Part shown: positions 1-8,884 of the stretch, in pieces
How positions within the stretch are numbered: the first letter of the stretch is position 1
Layout of the letters: each line of letters starts with the position of its first letter
Source: JBMOLK01 sp049325575
GTDB taxonomy: Bacteria > Bacillota > Clostridia > Acetivibrionales > Acetivibrionaceae
Direction of reading: 5' to 3'
NCBI GenBank assembly: GCA_049325575.1
Contig: JBMOLK010000311.1
Location: forward strand, 62,001-126,000
Length of the DNA: 64,000 nucleotides
Position numbers and translations under genes: made by a program
Notes under the pieces: model-generated
Database searches by the model: none
The model's input: the letters and a program-made list of their open reading frames with translations, nothing else
What the model was told of the DNA's origin: nothing

Positions 1-939
1 TATGCCAACTGTTATTAAAAAAAGGGACCTGTTTTGCATATAGAGGATTATCCCTCCGGCTGCAGCCATAATGGTGTCGATCATTATGGTTAGGGTAGCC
101 CCCGAAATAGCTTCCCGTATTCTGGATGCATCCAGGAATCTTGATATGATCTCTCCTGTTTTTCTGGAACTGAAGAAGCTCATGGGAAGCTTTAATACAT
201 GAAGGTAATACTCCATCATTATAGACTTGTCAATTTTTATACTAAGTCTTGTTATTAAAAAACTTCTATAAAAATTAAGAAGAATTTGAAGAAGAAAAAT
301 GGCAGCAAAACCCATTGAGACCGTATGAAGGTTATTAAGCTTGTTAAACTTTATAAGATCATCAAAAAGATATTTTATATAAAATGAACCCAAAAGTCCA
401 AGTACAGTGTACAGCATGGAAGCAAGGAAGATGTACACTAAGGTGGCTTTTAACGGTTTTAGAAGTCCAAGGAATCTGAAAATTCCTTTGGTATGATTCC
501 CCTTTTTAAAGCCTTCACCCGGTTCAAGCAAAATAAGGCCGCCTGTCCACATACTGACGAACTTGTCTAGTGTGTACTTCACTATTCCCTTATCCGGATC
601 GGCAGCTATAATGCCGTCCTTTTTTATTGAATAAACAACCACAAAATGAAAGAGCATATCGTCGTTGACTATATTAGCTATTGCCGGCAGCTTGAACTCT
701 GACATAAGGTCCTCTTTTGCCGCTTTGACTCCTTTAGCAGTGAATCCCAGATTCTTTGCAGCCCTAACCAATCCATAGGCATTTGTTCCTTGGGTATCGG
801 TACCGGCCATCTGGCGAATTTGCGTTATTGATATTTTAAGGCCATAATACTGTGAGATACTTGCCAGGCACGCAGCTCCACAGTCAGTAGTATCGTGCTG
901 CCTTATACACACATAGTTTTTTAACAATTGCTCCAGCAT
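1..939 (-). CDS. Peptidase-containing ABC exporter (C39 bacteriocin-type), C-terminal part outside window
   Basis: This is a membrane exporter that should cleave a leader peptide, usually after a double glycine, and export the core. The first ~130 residues are a C39 cysteine peptidase: Cys20 lies in DTTDCGAAC and the likely catalytic His98 in LFHFVVVY. The transmembrane ABC region follows, with an SSRKTGEIISRFLDA stretch typical of the coupling part. The ATPase domain is off the left edge. The start ATG at 939 has an AGGAGAG site overlapping the stop of the upstream maturase gene, with only 10 nt between the genes, so the two are probably co-translated. Known family members are peptidase-containing ABC transporters for RiPPs. 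The cargo is not visible here. Confidence 0.9.
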   Translation of the reverse strand, partial: MLEQLLKNYVCIRQHDTTDCGAACLASISQYYGLKISITQIRQMAGTDTQGTNAYGLVRAAKNLGFTAKGVKAAKEDLMSEFKLPAIANIVNDDMLFHFVVVYSIKKDGIIAADPDKGIVKYTLDKFVSMWTGGLILLEPGEGFKKGNHTKGIFRFLGLLKPLKATLVYIFLASMLYTVLGLLGSFYIKYLFDDLIKFNKLNNLHTVSMGFAAIFLLQILLNFYRSFLITRLSIKIDKSIMMEYYLHVLKLPMSFFSSRKTGEIISRFLDASRIREAISGATLTIMIDTIMAAAGGIILYMQNRSLFLITVGI

Positions 940-949
940 GCTATCTCTC

Positions 950-2476
950 CTAGGAAGCGTTTGTAAGGTATTCGTACAGCTCTTTACTTCTATCTTCGAA
1001 GTTTTTATATTTCTTTCTTCCTTCTTCGATAACCTTAAGGGCTTCTTCTTTTCTGCCATTTTCAATTAGCAGAACTGCAAGATCGTAGCACGGGTCCATA
1101 AAGTTCTCATCGGAGAGCATGATTGCTTTTTTCAGGTATTCTATGCCCTTTTCCAATTCTCCCAATCTTCCTAATGACAGGCCCATACCCTTATTGGCAT
1201 ATGCATCATCAGGGTCCTGTCTTAATATCATTTCGTTGGCATTTTTAGCATCAGTATAGTTTCCAAGCATAAAACTTACAAAGCCATAAAATTTAAATAA
1301 ATCCATATCGTCCTTGTCTATTTCAAGAGCTTTTGACAAAAGTATTTCAGCAAGCTGAAAATTACCGTTGTCTGAAAACTTCTTAGCTTTGGAGACCATT
1401 ACATCAATATCATTGATTTTTTCCAGCTGTTCTTTTGCTGTGTTTACGGCAACGTTGTAAGAGCAGTATTTGTTTTCCGCATATACACTCCCATCCATTG
1501 TGAGCCTAGTATTTGAGCAGCCTCCCAGGCATTGGTTTCCAAAGTAGCACTTTTTACATATACCGCTTAATTTGTCTTTGGACATATTCCGGTTCCAGCT
1601 AAAGCATTCAGGGTTTTCCCATATTTCTCTAATGGGAGTTTGCCTGATGTTTCCCTCAATAAAGCTTCTGTCTCTAACGGATGTGCAGCCTAAAATGTCA
1701 CCGTTATGGAGAATGCCAAGATTGTACTTACCTGCTCCGCACCCTGTCCAGCAATAGCTTTCCATTCCTGTGCTTTTTGTTCTTACTTCCATTTCTTTTA
1801 CATTAAAATATCCGATGCAGTCTGCCAGTTGGACATTGATTCTGCTGCCTTCCTGCATGGTTTGATACGAAAAATCTATTACATCATTCACGTGATAAGG
1901 CTGTGAAACAAGCTCACTATTTTTTGCCATATTACCCATGGGGAGCCCCAATTGAAGCTGCCATCCCATAACACCCTTTTCAATCAGGATTTCTTTAAGC
2001 TTTTGAAGCTCATGTATATTTATGTTGTTTATGGTGGTGATAGCCGAATAATTTATTCTTCTGCTTCTTAATACCTCAAAAGCCTCCATGATTCTTTTAA
2101 AAGAGCCTTTTTTTCTTATAAAGTCATGGGTTTCCTCAAGGCCGTCAATACTAATTGCTACTGTGTTTATTCCTGCTTCCACCGCTTTATCGGCAATTTC
2201 TTCATTCATAAGCCAGCCATTGGTTATCATGTTTGGAATAATTCCGTTCTCATTTAATTTTTTTGCTATCAAATTCCAGTCCTTTCTTGTAGTAGGCTCG
2301 CCTCCTGAAAGTGTTATCCACTTAAAACCCAGATCACCCAAGTCTTCACAGAGCTTAAGAGCTTCTTCTGTTGTCAGTTCGCCTTCAAGGGCATTCTCAC
2401 AGCTTGATCCGCAGTGCTTGCAGCGCATATTGCAGCCCATAGTAATTTCCCATACTGCAGTAATAGGATTATTCAT
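950..2476 (-). CDS. Radical SAM/SPASM peptide maturase with C-terminal TPR repeats
   Basis: This 508-residue protein probably modifies a ribosomally made peptide by radical chemistry. Cys15, Cys19 and Cys22 (CNMRCKHC) would bind the SAM-cleaving 4Fe-4S cluster, and LSGGEPTTR follows. A Cys-rich SPASM-like region (CGAGKYN, GCTS, CKKCYFGNQCLGGCSN) at about 250-340 would hold auxiliary clusters. The last ~150 residues are TPR-like helical pairs, perhaps for holding a substrate or partner. I chose ATG at 2476 because AAGGAG lies 11 nt upstream; the GTG four codons earlier overlaps that site. The C39 exporter follows after 10 nt, which supports a peptide-maturation role. The substrate class (ranthipeptide, sactipeptide or other) cannot be told from sequence. 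Confidence 0.88.
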   Translation of the reverse strand: MNNPITAVWEITMGCNMRCKHCGSSCENALEGELTTEEALKLCEDLGDLGFKWITLSGGEPTTRKDWNLIAKKLNENGIIPNMITNGWLMNEEIADKAVEAGINTVAISIDGLEETHDFIRKKGSFKRIMEAFEVLRSRRINYSAITTINNINIHELQKLKEILIEKGVMGWQLQLGLPMGNMAKNSELVSQPYHVNDVIDFSYQTMQEGSRINVQLADCIGYFNVKEMEVRTKSTGMESYCWTGCGAGKYNLGILHNGDILGCTSVRDRSFIEGNIRQTPIREIWENPECFSWNRNMSKDKLSGICKKCYFGNQCLGGCSNTRLTMDGSVYAENKYCSYNVAVNTAKEQLEKINDIDVMVSKAKKFSDNGNFQLAEILLSKALEIDKDDMDLFKFYGFVSFMLGNYTDAKNANEMILRQDPDDAYANKGMGLSLGRLGELEKGIEYLKKAIMLSDENFMDPCYDLAVLLIENGRKEEALKVIEEGRKKYKNFEDRSKELYEYLTNAS

Positions 2477-2986
2477 AAATATACACACTCCTTATCCTAA
2501 TCTAATAAAATGGCAGGACTAAAACTGCTTTATATATTAAAGTATATAGCTTTATAACGGTTTCACGGACAAATTGGGGGAAGCTGTGAGGGAACTGGCG
2601 TTAGCTTGAAAGCTGATTTGTGGTTGAAGATAATCAATTTTAAAAAGTAATTATCTTTAAGTAAAAGTAGTAGTTTGATTTAAGAGGCAAACTAAATCAT
2701 ATCTTTAATGTGTTTGATTTTTTTAGTTTATAAATTTCCCCCAGTTAAACAAAACAAACATATGCTGTATAAATTTTATAATAAATATCAGGTAAAGTCA
2801 ATGTCTTCCATTTTAGCGCAGATCATTTTGTAATTCCTCTAGAAAAGATATAACTCATTAATATTGCTTTGATTATGGCAATATGTTAAATTGAAGTTTA
2901 TACTAAGTACTATGTCAATTTTACAAACAATAACTTACAAGTAATTATGAATCAAAAATTAAGTATAAGTTAAAACAGGAGGAAGC
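2477..2986. other. Divergent intergenic region, no supported gene
   Basis: This 510-nt AT-rich gap separates the minus-strand maturase from the plus-strand MutS-like gene, so it should carry promoters in both directions. On the minus strand, a TTGACA at about 2914-2919 lies before a 12-codon ORF beginning near 2825 behind an AGAGGA site. I saw no longer peptide gene with a Cys-rich core, and no convincing terminator or riboswitch. Confidence 0.5.
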
Positions 2987-4789
2987 ATGAATACAAAAGA
3001 GTTATACTTGGAGCGCTTGAATAAATACGGCAGTATTGTAGAAAAGCTAAACAAGTTATCCGAGAGACTAAGTACTGCAAGGCTTGTGACATTCATAGCG
3101 GGTTTTCTGGCAACAATATTGGCCTTTGTTTATCTTAACAGTTTATATGGTTTTATCACTTTGTTGGTATCACTTGTTCTGTTTATATACATGGTTGTTA
3201 AGCATCAAAAAGTTATTGATGAAGCAGCAAGGTATAGTAACCTGGTGGAAATAAACAGAAGATGCATATTAAGAACAGACGGAAGCTGGATGGACTTTAA
3301 AGACGGGGGACAAAAGTACATAAACCCTGAGCATCCCTATTCCGGTGATCTTGATATATTTGGACACGCCTCTCTTTTTAAGTGGATCAACACGGCAAAT
3401 ACCTACTATGGTAATGAAGCCTTAAGACATTTGCTTGAAGGCCCGGAAAAGGAGCTGGAAAAGATAAAGAGGAGACAGGGAGCAGTAAAAGAGCTGGCAG
3501 AGAAGATTGATTTTTGCCAGAATGTACAGTGCGAAGGAATGATTGTTCCAGATGTTTTAAATGACCCGGAAGAACTTTTGAAGTTTGCTGAAGACAAGTC
3601 AAAGCTGTTTGGAAGAAAGCTTACTGCACAGATTTTCTATATTATGCCTGAATTGACTATGCTGTCCATTGTTATATGTTTCTTTGACCGTACTGTATCA
3701 GCCTATATCCCACTATTTTTACTTATGGTTCAGCTGATAATCAATATAATAGGATTCGGAAAGACAAAGACCATATTGGTTACTGTCAATAATTATAAGA
3801 AAAGAATAAAGGCTTATCAGAAAATGCTTGAAGTTATAGAAAATCAAGATTTCAAGGATGAATACCTGACAGAATTAAAGTCCAGGCTTTTTAGTAAAGG
3901 AAAACCGTCATCTTCACAGATTAAAAGCCTGGAGAAAATAGCAGAAGCTATAGATTTAGGAGATGGTTCTGTTGTTGCACTGATTCTAAATCTGTTGGTT
4001 TTTTGGAATTTCCACTGTGTGTTTGCACTGGAGAACTGGAGGGAAAAGTCAGGTACATCAATAAGAACCTGGCTTAACACTGTTGGAATGTTCGAGGCAT
4101 TGTCAAGCCTTGCCCTGATTTCTCAAATGAACCCTGACTGGGCCTTTCCTGCTTTTACAAATAAGAAGGTTTCTATTGCAGCCGAAAGGATGGGGCACCC
4201 TCTGATACATGAAAACAAACGTATCTCCAACAGTGTGGAGATAGATAATCGGATATGTGTAGTAACAGGCTCAAATATGTCGGGAAAGACTACTCTTTTA
4301 AGGACAATAGGCATTAATCTTGTGCTGGCCTACGCGGGTACTGCAGTGTGCGCTGGGAAGTTTGAGTGCTCAATTATGGATATTTACACATCCATGAGGG
4401 TTAGTGATGACTTAAGCGGTGGCATATCAACATTCTACGCGGAACTACTGCGTATTAAAAAGATCATAGAGTATTCAAAGAAAAGGGAGCCAATGATATT
4501 TCTTATAGATGAGGTATTCAGAGGGACCAACTCAAGGGATAGGGTTATAGGGGCAAGGAATGTGGTCTTAAATCTTGACAGGGACTGGATTATGGGGCTT
4601 ATATCAACTCACGATTTTGAGCTCTGTGAACTGGAAAAGGGAAAAGACTCAAGGATTGTAAATTATCATTTTACAGAAACATATGATAAGGATGAGATAA
4701 AGTTTGATTATGTGTTAAGGCATGGACGCTGCAGCACTACAAACGCCAGGTACCTTATGAAAATGGTTGGAATCGATATAATGGATTGA
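2987..4789 (+). CDS. Membrane-associated MutS-family ATPase
   Basis: This 600-residue protein ends in a MutS-type ATPase: Walker A GSNMSGKT at 428-435, Walker B FLIDEVFRGTNSRDR with Asp508-Glu509, and the STHD switch. The N-terminal half has hydrophobic pairs near 33-75 and 210-255, so the protein is probably membrane-bound. It lacks the mismatch-recognition domain of classical MutS. Similar stand-alone MutS-like ATPases are common in clostridia and their role is not well defined, so a mismatch-repair function should not be assumed. The start has AGGAGG 5 nt upstream. The gene ends just before the hairpin at 4837-4880. Confidence 0.85.
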   Translation: MNTKELYLERLNKYGSIVEKLNKLSERLSTARLVTFIAGFLATILAFVYLNSLYGFITLLVSLVLFIYMVVKHQKVIDEAARYSNLVEINRRCILRTDGSWMDFKDGGQKYINPEHPYSGDLDIFGHASLFKWINTANTYYGNEALRHLLEGPEKELEKIKRRQGAVKELAEKIDFCQNVQCEGMIVPDVLNDPEELLKFAEDKSKLFGRKLTAQIFYIMPELTMLSIVICFFDRTVSAYIPLFLLMVQLIINIIGFGKTKTILVTVNNYKKRIKAYQKMLEVIENQDFKDEYLTELKSRLFSKGKPSSSQIKSLEKIAEAIDLGDGSVVALILNLLVFWNFHCVFALENWREKSGTSIRTWLNTVGMFEALSSLALISQMNPDWAFPAFTNKKVSIAAERMGHPLIHENKRISNSVEIDNRICVVTGSNMSGKTTLLRTIGINLVLAYAGTAVCAGKFECSIMDIYTSMRVSDDLSGGISTFYAELLRIKKIIEYSKKREPMIFLIDEVFRGTNSRDRVIGARNVVLNLDRDWIMGLISTHDFELCELEKGKDSRIVNYHFTETYDKDEIKFDYVLRHGRCSTTNARYLMKMVGIDIMD

Positions 4790-4826
4790 CATATTGAAGA
4801 GATAAGAAAATATCTATTATACTGGA

Positions 4827-4880
4827 TTGACAAATTCAGACTACAGTGATAGTCTATAGCCAGACTATCACTGTAGTCTG
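4827..4880 (+). promoter_or_regulatory. Promoter overlapping a BlaI/MecI-like palindromic operator
   Basis: TTGACA (4827-4832), a 17-nt spacer and TAGTCT (4850-4855) form a good sigma-A promoter directly before the BlaI-like gene. The spacer and -10 lie inside CAGACTACAGTGATAGTCT (4837-4855), which repeats as an exact reverse complement at 4862-4880. Each arm is itself a partial dyad, GACTA-N6-TAGTC. BlaI/MecI repressors bind dyads of the TACA...TGTA type over their own promoters, so autoregulation is the natural reading. Operator identity is inferred. Confidence 0.7.
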
Positions 4881-4890
4881 ATTATTTTTA
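4837..4890 (+). terminator. Possible intrinsic terminator of the MutS-like gene
   Basis: The same perfect 19-bp inverted repeat, with a 6-nt ATAGCC loop, is followed by ATTATTTTTA. It could end transcription of the upstream ATPase gene as well as serve as an operator. The U tract is interrupted and modest. Confidence 0.45.
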
Positions 4891-4906
4891 AGGGGTTGAG
4901 CCTAAT

Positions 4907-5287
4907 ATGGAAGATAATGTACCTAAAATCACAGATGCAGAATGGAAGGTTATGGAGGTACTGTGGGATAATTCTCCGATTTCAGCCCGTGAGCTGGTTG
5001 ATATAATGAAGGATATGGAAGGGTGGAACAAAAATACCACCTACACCGTTATAACCAGACTTATCCAAAAAGGGGTAGCTTCAAGAGAGGAGCCTTCCTT
5101 TATCTGTCGTCCTTTAGTATCAAGAGACCAGGTGTGCTTGTCTGAAACGCGCTCCTTTCTTCAGAAAGTGTACGACGGCTCGGTAAAAATGCTGGTAACG
5201 GGTTTTCTTAGTAAGGAGAAGCTTTCCAGGGAAGATATAGAAGAACTAAAAAAGCTTATAGAGTCAAATGAAAACAAGGTGGAGTAA
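4907..5287 (+). CDS. BlaI/MecI-family transcriptional repressor
   Basis: This 126-residue winged-helix repressor starts with ITDAEWKVMEVLWDNSP, the family's usual N-terminus, followed by the recognition-helix region NKNTTYTVITRLIQKG. A dimerisation helix makes up the C-terminus. Family members dimerise on palindromic operators and are cleaved when a partner BlaR1-type protease is activated. Here the protease gene follows 15 nt downstream and a strong palindrome lies in the promoter upstream, so all parts of the circuit are present. No beta-lactamase or PBP2a gene is adjacent, so the controlled genes and the inducer are unknown. Confidence 0.92.
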   Translation: MEDNVPKITDAEWKVMEVLWDNSPISARELVDIMKDMEGWNKNTTYTVITRLIQKGVASREEPSFICRPLVSRDQVCLSETRSFLQKVYDGSVKMLVTGFLSKEKLSREDIEELKKLIESNENKVE

Positions 5288-5302
5288 TAGGGGGTGGGTT
5301 AG

Positions 5303-7891
5303 GTGCTGGTTTCTTTATTTAGGACAATTCTAAGTCTCTCTTTCATGGGATCGGTTGTGGCTTTGATTATATTTCTTGTAAAGGCTGTGGTTAAAGACAG
5401 ACTCTCTGCAAAATGGCACTATCTTATTTGGATTCTTCTTGTTTTAAGACTGGTTCTGCCTTTTTCTATTTCTACTTCATTGAGTATTTTTAATGTCATG
5501 CCGGACCCTGCAAGTATTTCAGGATGGAATGGAGAATATACGGCTGCAGAGCCCGAGCCATATATTAAGAATGCAGATTATTATAATAACAGTTTAGCAT
5601 ATAACGAAGGGAAATACAAAAGCTATCAAGATGAGAGCAGCAAGGAAGAAACCACGAACTGGTGGTTCATTGGAGCAGTTCTTTGGATGACGGGTACCCT
5701 TATATTGTTGCTTTTATATGCCTTTTCATACTTGAGAGTTTACATAAGGCTGTCGTTTGCAAAGCCCTGCATTGATGAAAGTATCCTTCGGATTGTTGAG
5801 TGGTGCAAAAGTAGGGCAGGTGTAAAGGCAAAAGCCGGCATATATGTATGTGATACCTTTGATATGCCCTGTGTGTTTGGGCTGTTTAACCCTCGTATTA
5901 TTATTCCGGAAGGGCTTATGAAAAAGCTGGACGAAAACCGTAAAAGACATGTGTTTTTACATGAGATAATGCATATAAAGTGGAAGGACAATGTTGTAAA
6001 TATTATTTTGCTTTTGCTGCAGAGTTTGCACTGGTTTAACCCGGTGTTATGGTGTACATTCTCGAGGCTTAGAAAAGACTGTGAAAGTGCCTGTGATGAG
6101 AGAGTGCTTAGAAATCTTGATAGTAACGAACATAAGGAATATGCCATGTCACTTCTTGCAATCGCAGATGAGCAGAGAAAAGCATCCTTTTATAGCACTG
6201 TTCTGGCATTCGGGGAATCCAATATAAAAAGAAGGATACTGGGTATCATGAGGTTCAAAAGGTTTTCCATATCTACAGCGGTTTTTGCAGTTATAGTTTC
6301 TCTTGTTGTTTCGGTTATGGTATTGACTAGTGCGGTAAATAGGCAGCGTGAGCTAATTACGCAGGAATTTCAGAAGGTAAGTGGAGTTGAGTTGCATTAC
6401 AAGCCGCTAAATATGGCTGTAAAAAGTAAGTCCCTGAACATCAGGGAACATAGGGAGATTATAAAAGAAATATATGATATTATTTCAGCAGGTGCAGAAA
6501 ACGCAAAAACCTATATCAACCCTAAAGAAATGGACAGACAGGAAAGTGATCCCCATTTTAAAATAAACATTAATTATACTGACGGACAATACGATGAAAT
6601 TCTTTCAACAGAGACAGGTATGTTTGTTTTCAGGTTCCTTGATCAAAAAGGAAGCTGGACCGGAGGAAAAAATGTTGACCTGCTTTCTATAGTGGAGTCA
6701 CTTGTTACAGAACCAACAGAGACAGAAACTTCAGCTGAATTCAGCAGTGAACTTTTTGAAGCAAAGCTTAAAATTATTATGGAGTCAGGCCCTTTAAATT
6801 CATCCAACACTTATGACTATATAAGAGACAGCAGAGAGTTTGAAGAGATAGTAGCAATGGGAAAGCCGGCTCTTAACTATATGCTTAATGAATTCTCAAA
6901 GAGCAATGCTAACACCTTAAAAGAGGATATAATGGCTCTGGCGTGTTCCAAAATACTGGGTGAACCTGGTTTTAAAGAGGGGAGTGGAGTCAGGGGCAGG
7001 GATTGGTACTATAAGGTAGGATCGTTTATAAAGTATATGAATGATCAGCAGATTATGTTTACAGAGGCCGGACGATATGTTGTTGACGGCAGAATAATTG
7101 ATGGAAGGCCTGTAAAGCTGGATAGGACGGATATGGAGCAGGTTATTTCCAATTATATTAATGAGAAGGAAGCGGCTTACAGCCGGGGAGAAAAGCTTAT
7201 AGAAGCACATAAGGTCTATAGAACTGAAGAGAAGAATGGAAAGATATTTGTATACATGTATGTCACTTATTCTGTTTTTGGTTTTGAAAATGGCTGCTTT
7301 ACGGTAGTATCCGGAGGAAGTTACCCTGCGGTTATGACACTTGAGAAGTCTTCTACAGGAGAATTCCAGGTGGTGGAATATAATACACCTATGGCTGGAG
7401 CAGATTTTAAGCCTTCTATCCAAAAGATGTTTCCTCATGACCTGGTAGACAAGGTAATGAGGATGGATAGCCAAAATAAAGATGAATTGTGGAATATCCA
7501 GGTTGAGAAGGCAAAGAAGTATCTGGAATCTATTGGGAGAAAGACTGCCCCTGTAGTTCGCTATGTGGATAAAAGACAAAGTGCAGGTGGTATAGGAGAA
7601 GAGTTTTACAAGATACATCTGATGAGACACGATTTTCCTGATTGGGAAGGAACCAGGGAAATACTTGTAAGAGCAGGAGGACCTGCTCCAGGTACATCTG
7701 TAAGGGTGATTTTGGAGACAAAGGTTGAAGAAATATCCAAGGGAGACTATCTCTTTACCCTCACAAAGACATGGAACATAAAAATAAACGGAAAGCAGCC
7801 TGTAAGCTGGTGGAAATATAGAGTCACCGGGGATGATATAAAGCTTATGGAGTATGAGGATAATGACAGGATGGTTAAAATTATCAAGTAG
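5303..7891 (+). CDS. BlaR1-like M56 membrane metalloprotease with long unusual C-terminal region
   Basis: This 862-residue sensor-protease has several N-terminal transmembrane helices and a cytoplasmic zinc peptidase motif H220-E-I-M-H224 in HVFLHEIMHIKWKDN. Another helix lies near residue 315. In BlaR1 the C-terminal sensor resembles a penicillin-binding domain, but here the ~500 residues after the last helix show no SxxK/KTG set that I could recognise. The signal may therefore differ from beta-lactams. The start is GTG at 5303, 15 nt after the repressor gene, with a G-rich GGGGTGGG site. Expected role: cleave the neighbouring repressor on sensing an envelope signal. Confidence 0.85.
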   Translation: MLVSLFRTILSLSFMGSVVALIIFLVKAVVKDRLSAKWHYLIWILLVLRLVLPFSISTSLSIFNVMPDPASISGWNGEYTAAEPEPYIKNADYYNNSLAYNEGKYKSYQDESSKEETTNWWFIGAVLWMTGTLILLLLYAFSYLRVYIRLSFAKPCIDESILRIVEWCKSRAGVKAKAGIYVCDTFDMPCVFGLFNPRIIIPEGLMKKLDENRKRHVFLHEIMHIKWKDNVVNIILLLLQSLHWFNPVLWCTFSRLRKDCESACDERVLRNLDSNEHKEYAMSLLAIADEQRKASFYSTVLAFGESNIKRRILGIMRFKRFSISTAVFAVIVSLVVSVMVLTSAVNRQRELITQEFQKVSGVELHYKPLNMAVKSKSLNIREHREIIKEIYDIISAGAENAKTYINPKEMDRQESDPHFKININYTDGQYDEILSTETGMFVFRFLDQKGSWTGGKNVDLLSIVESLVTEPTETETSAEFSSELFEAKLKIIMESGPLNSSNTYDYIRDSREFEEIVAMGKPALNYMLNEFSKSNANTLKEDIMALACSKILGEPGFKEGSGVRGRDWYYKVGSFIKYMNDQQIMFTEAGRYVVDGRIIDGRPVKLDRTDMEQVISNYINEKEAAYSRGEKLIEAHKVYRTEEKNGKIFVYMYVTYSVFGFENGCFTVVSGGSYPAVMTLEKSSTGEFQVVEYNTPMAGADFKPSIQKMFPHDLVDKVMRMDSQNKDELWNIQVEKAKKYLESIGRKTAPVVRYVDKRQSAGGIGEEFYKIHLMRHDFPDWEGTREILVRAGGPAPGTSVRVILETKVEEISKGDYLFTLTKTWNIKINGKQPVSWWKYRVTGDDIKLMEYEDNDRMVKIIK

Positions 7892-7970
7892 TTAGAGCTT
7901 TATTATGTTTGTTTCTAATAATACACTTATTATATAATAGAGTATATTGACTAATGATAAGGGGCCTGAC

Positions 7971-8696
7971 ATGAAAAAGAAGATACTTGAGACAGATCTT
8001 TACAACCCGGTGCGAAACTACCTTACAGATCAGGGATACGAGGTAAAAGGCGAGGTGCGCCATTGTGATGTAACTGCTGTTAAGGACGATACGCTTTTGG
8101 TAGTTGAAATGAAAACAAGTCTTAATCTTGATGTTATCCTGCAGGCCGCACTTAGACAGCGGATGACGCATTGCGTCTATATTGCAGTACCCAAAAATAG
8201 CAAAACACTATTTACTAAAAGGTGGCAAAACATTTGTTATCTCTTAAGAAGACTTGAGATTGGACTGCTGCTGGTTTCTTTCAAGGGTACAGCATACTTT
8301 GTAGAGGAAGCTTTAAGACCCGAGCCTTTTAGCAGGGAAATGAGCAGAAAGCTCTCGGGAAAGAAAAGGAAGCTGGTTCTTCAGGAGTTCTCCGGCAGGC
8401 AAGGAGATTATAATATGGGCGGAAGTACCAGGAAAAAGCTTGTTACGGCATACAGGGAGATGTCCATACACATTGCTGCACTCCTTGAAAGCCATGGGCC
8501 GTTAAGTGTTAAGGCACTTAAGGATATGGGGACGGATAGTAAAAAGACACCAGGGATACTTCAGGATAACCATTACGGGTGGTTTGACAGGGTATCCAGA
8601 GGTGTGTATGCTCTTAATGAGAAAGGAAAAGAAGAGATTAATAATTATAGAGAGCTTGCAGAGTTTTATATTAATCAGGGAGAAACTGTTTACTAA
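7971..8696 (+). CDS. DUF2161-family protein with PD-(D/E)XK-like fold
   Basis: This 241-residue soluble protein has, in its N-terminal part, HCDVTAVKDDTLLVVEMKTS, the D...ExK arrangement of PD-(D/E)XK nucleases, followed by a conserved-looking helix with LQAALRQR. The C-terminus resembles a small helical or winged-helix domain (GPLSVKALKDMG...YGWFDRVSRGVYALNEKG). I chose ATG at 7971, with AAGGGG 6 nt upstream, over a TTG 24 nt earlier. The family is annotated as putative phosphodiesterase or nuclease; the substrate is unknown. It lies alone between the BlaR1 operon and the sigma-factor cluster. Confidence 0.7.
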   Translation: MKKKILETDLYNPVRNYLTDQGYEVKGEVRHCDVTAVKDDTLLVVEMKTSLNLDVILQAALRQRMTHCVYIAVPKNSKTLFTKRWQNICYLLRRLEIGLLLVSFKGTAYFVEEALRPEPFSREMSRKLSGKKRKLVLQEFSGRQGDYNMGGSTRKKLVTAYREMSIHIAALLESHGPLSVKALKDMGTDSKKTPGILQDNHYGWFDRVSRGVYALNEKGKEEINNYRELAEFYINQGETVY

Positions 8697-8825
8697 ATTT
8701 CTTTAGCCGTTGACTATTTCAATTCTAATACCTAATCTAAAATATGCATATTGCACCTTGATAGCTTTTATTTATGAAGGTGTACATATCAATCAGCCAA
8801 ACTTTTAGAAATTATTATTTAATAC

Positions 8826-8853
8826 TGTAACTTTTTTTATGGTTAATACGAGT
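8826..8853 (+). promoter_or_regulatory. Sigma-X-like ECF promoter before the sigma-factor gene
   Basis: TGTAAC at 8826-8831, 17 nt, then CGAGT at 8849. This matches the layout of Bacillus sigma-X-type ECF promoters (TGTAAC, 17 nt, CGxC). It lies about 35 nt before the TTG start of an ECF sigma gene, so positive autoregulation is likely. Inferred from the pattern alone. Confidence 0.55.
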
Positions 8854-8884
8854 AATAGTTAGGAAGGCAGGGAGGGATGAAAAG

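Noticed and set aside
2560..2645. A TTG-started minus-strand frame of about 25 codons upstream of the maturase.
   Set aside because: No ribosome site, and no Cys-rich core or double-Gly leader.
2790..2830. A 12-codon minus-strand ORF behind an AGAGGA site, considered as a leader or precursor peptide.
   Set aside because: It is too short, has one Cys and no leader or core pattern, and such ORFs are expected by chance in AT-rich gaps.
6917..7630. A 237-codon minus-strand frame inside the BlaR1-like gene.
   Set aside because: It is antisense to a well-supported protein, has no ribosome site and its translation is unlike any protein family.
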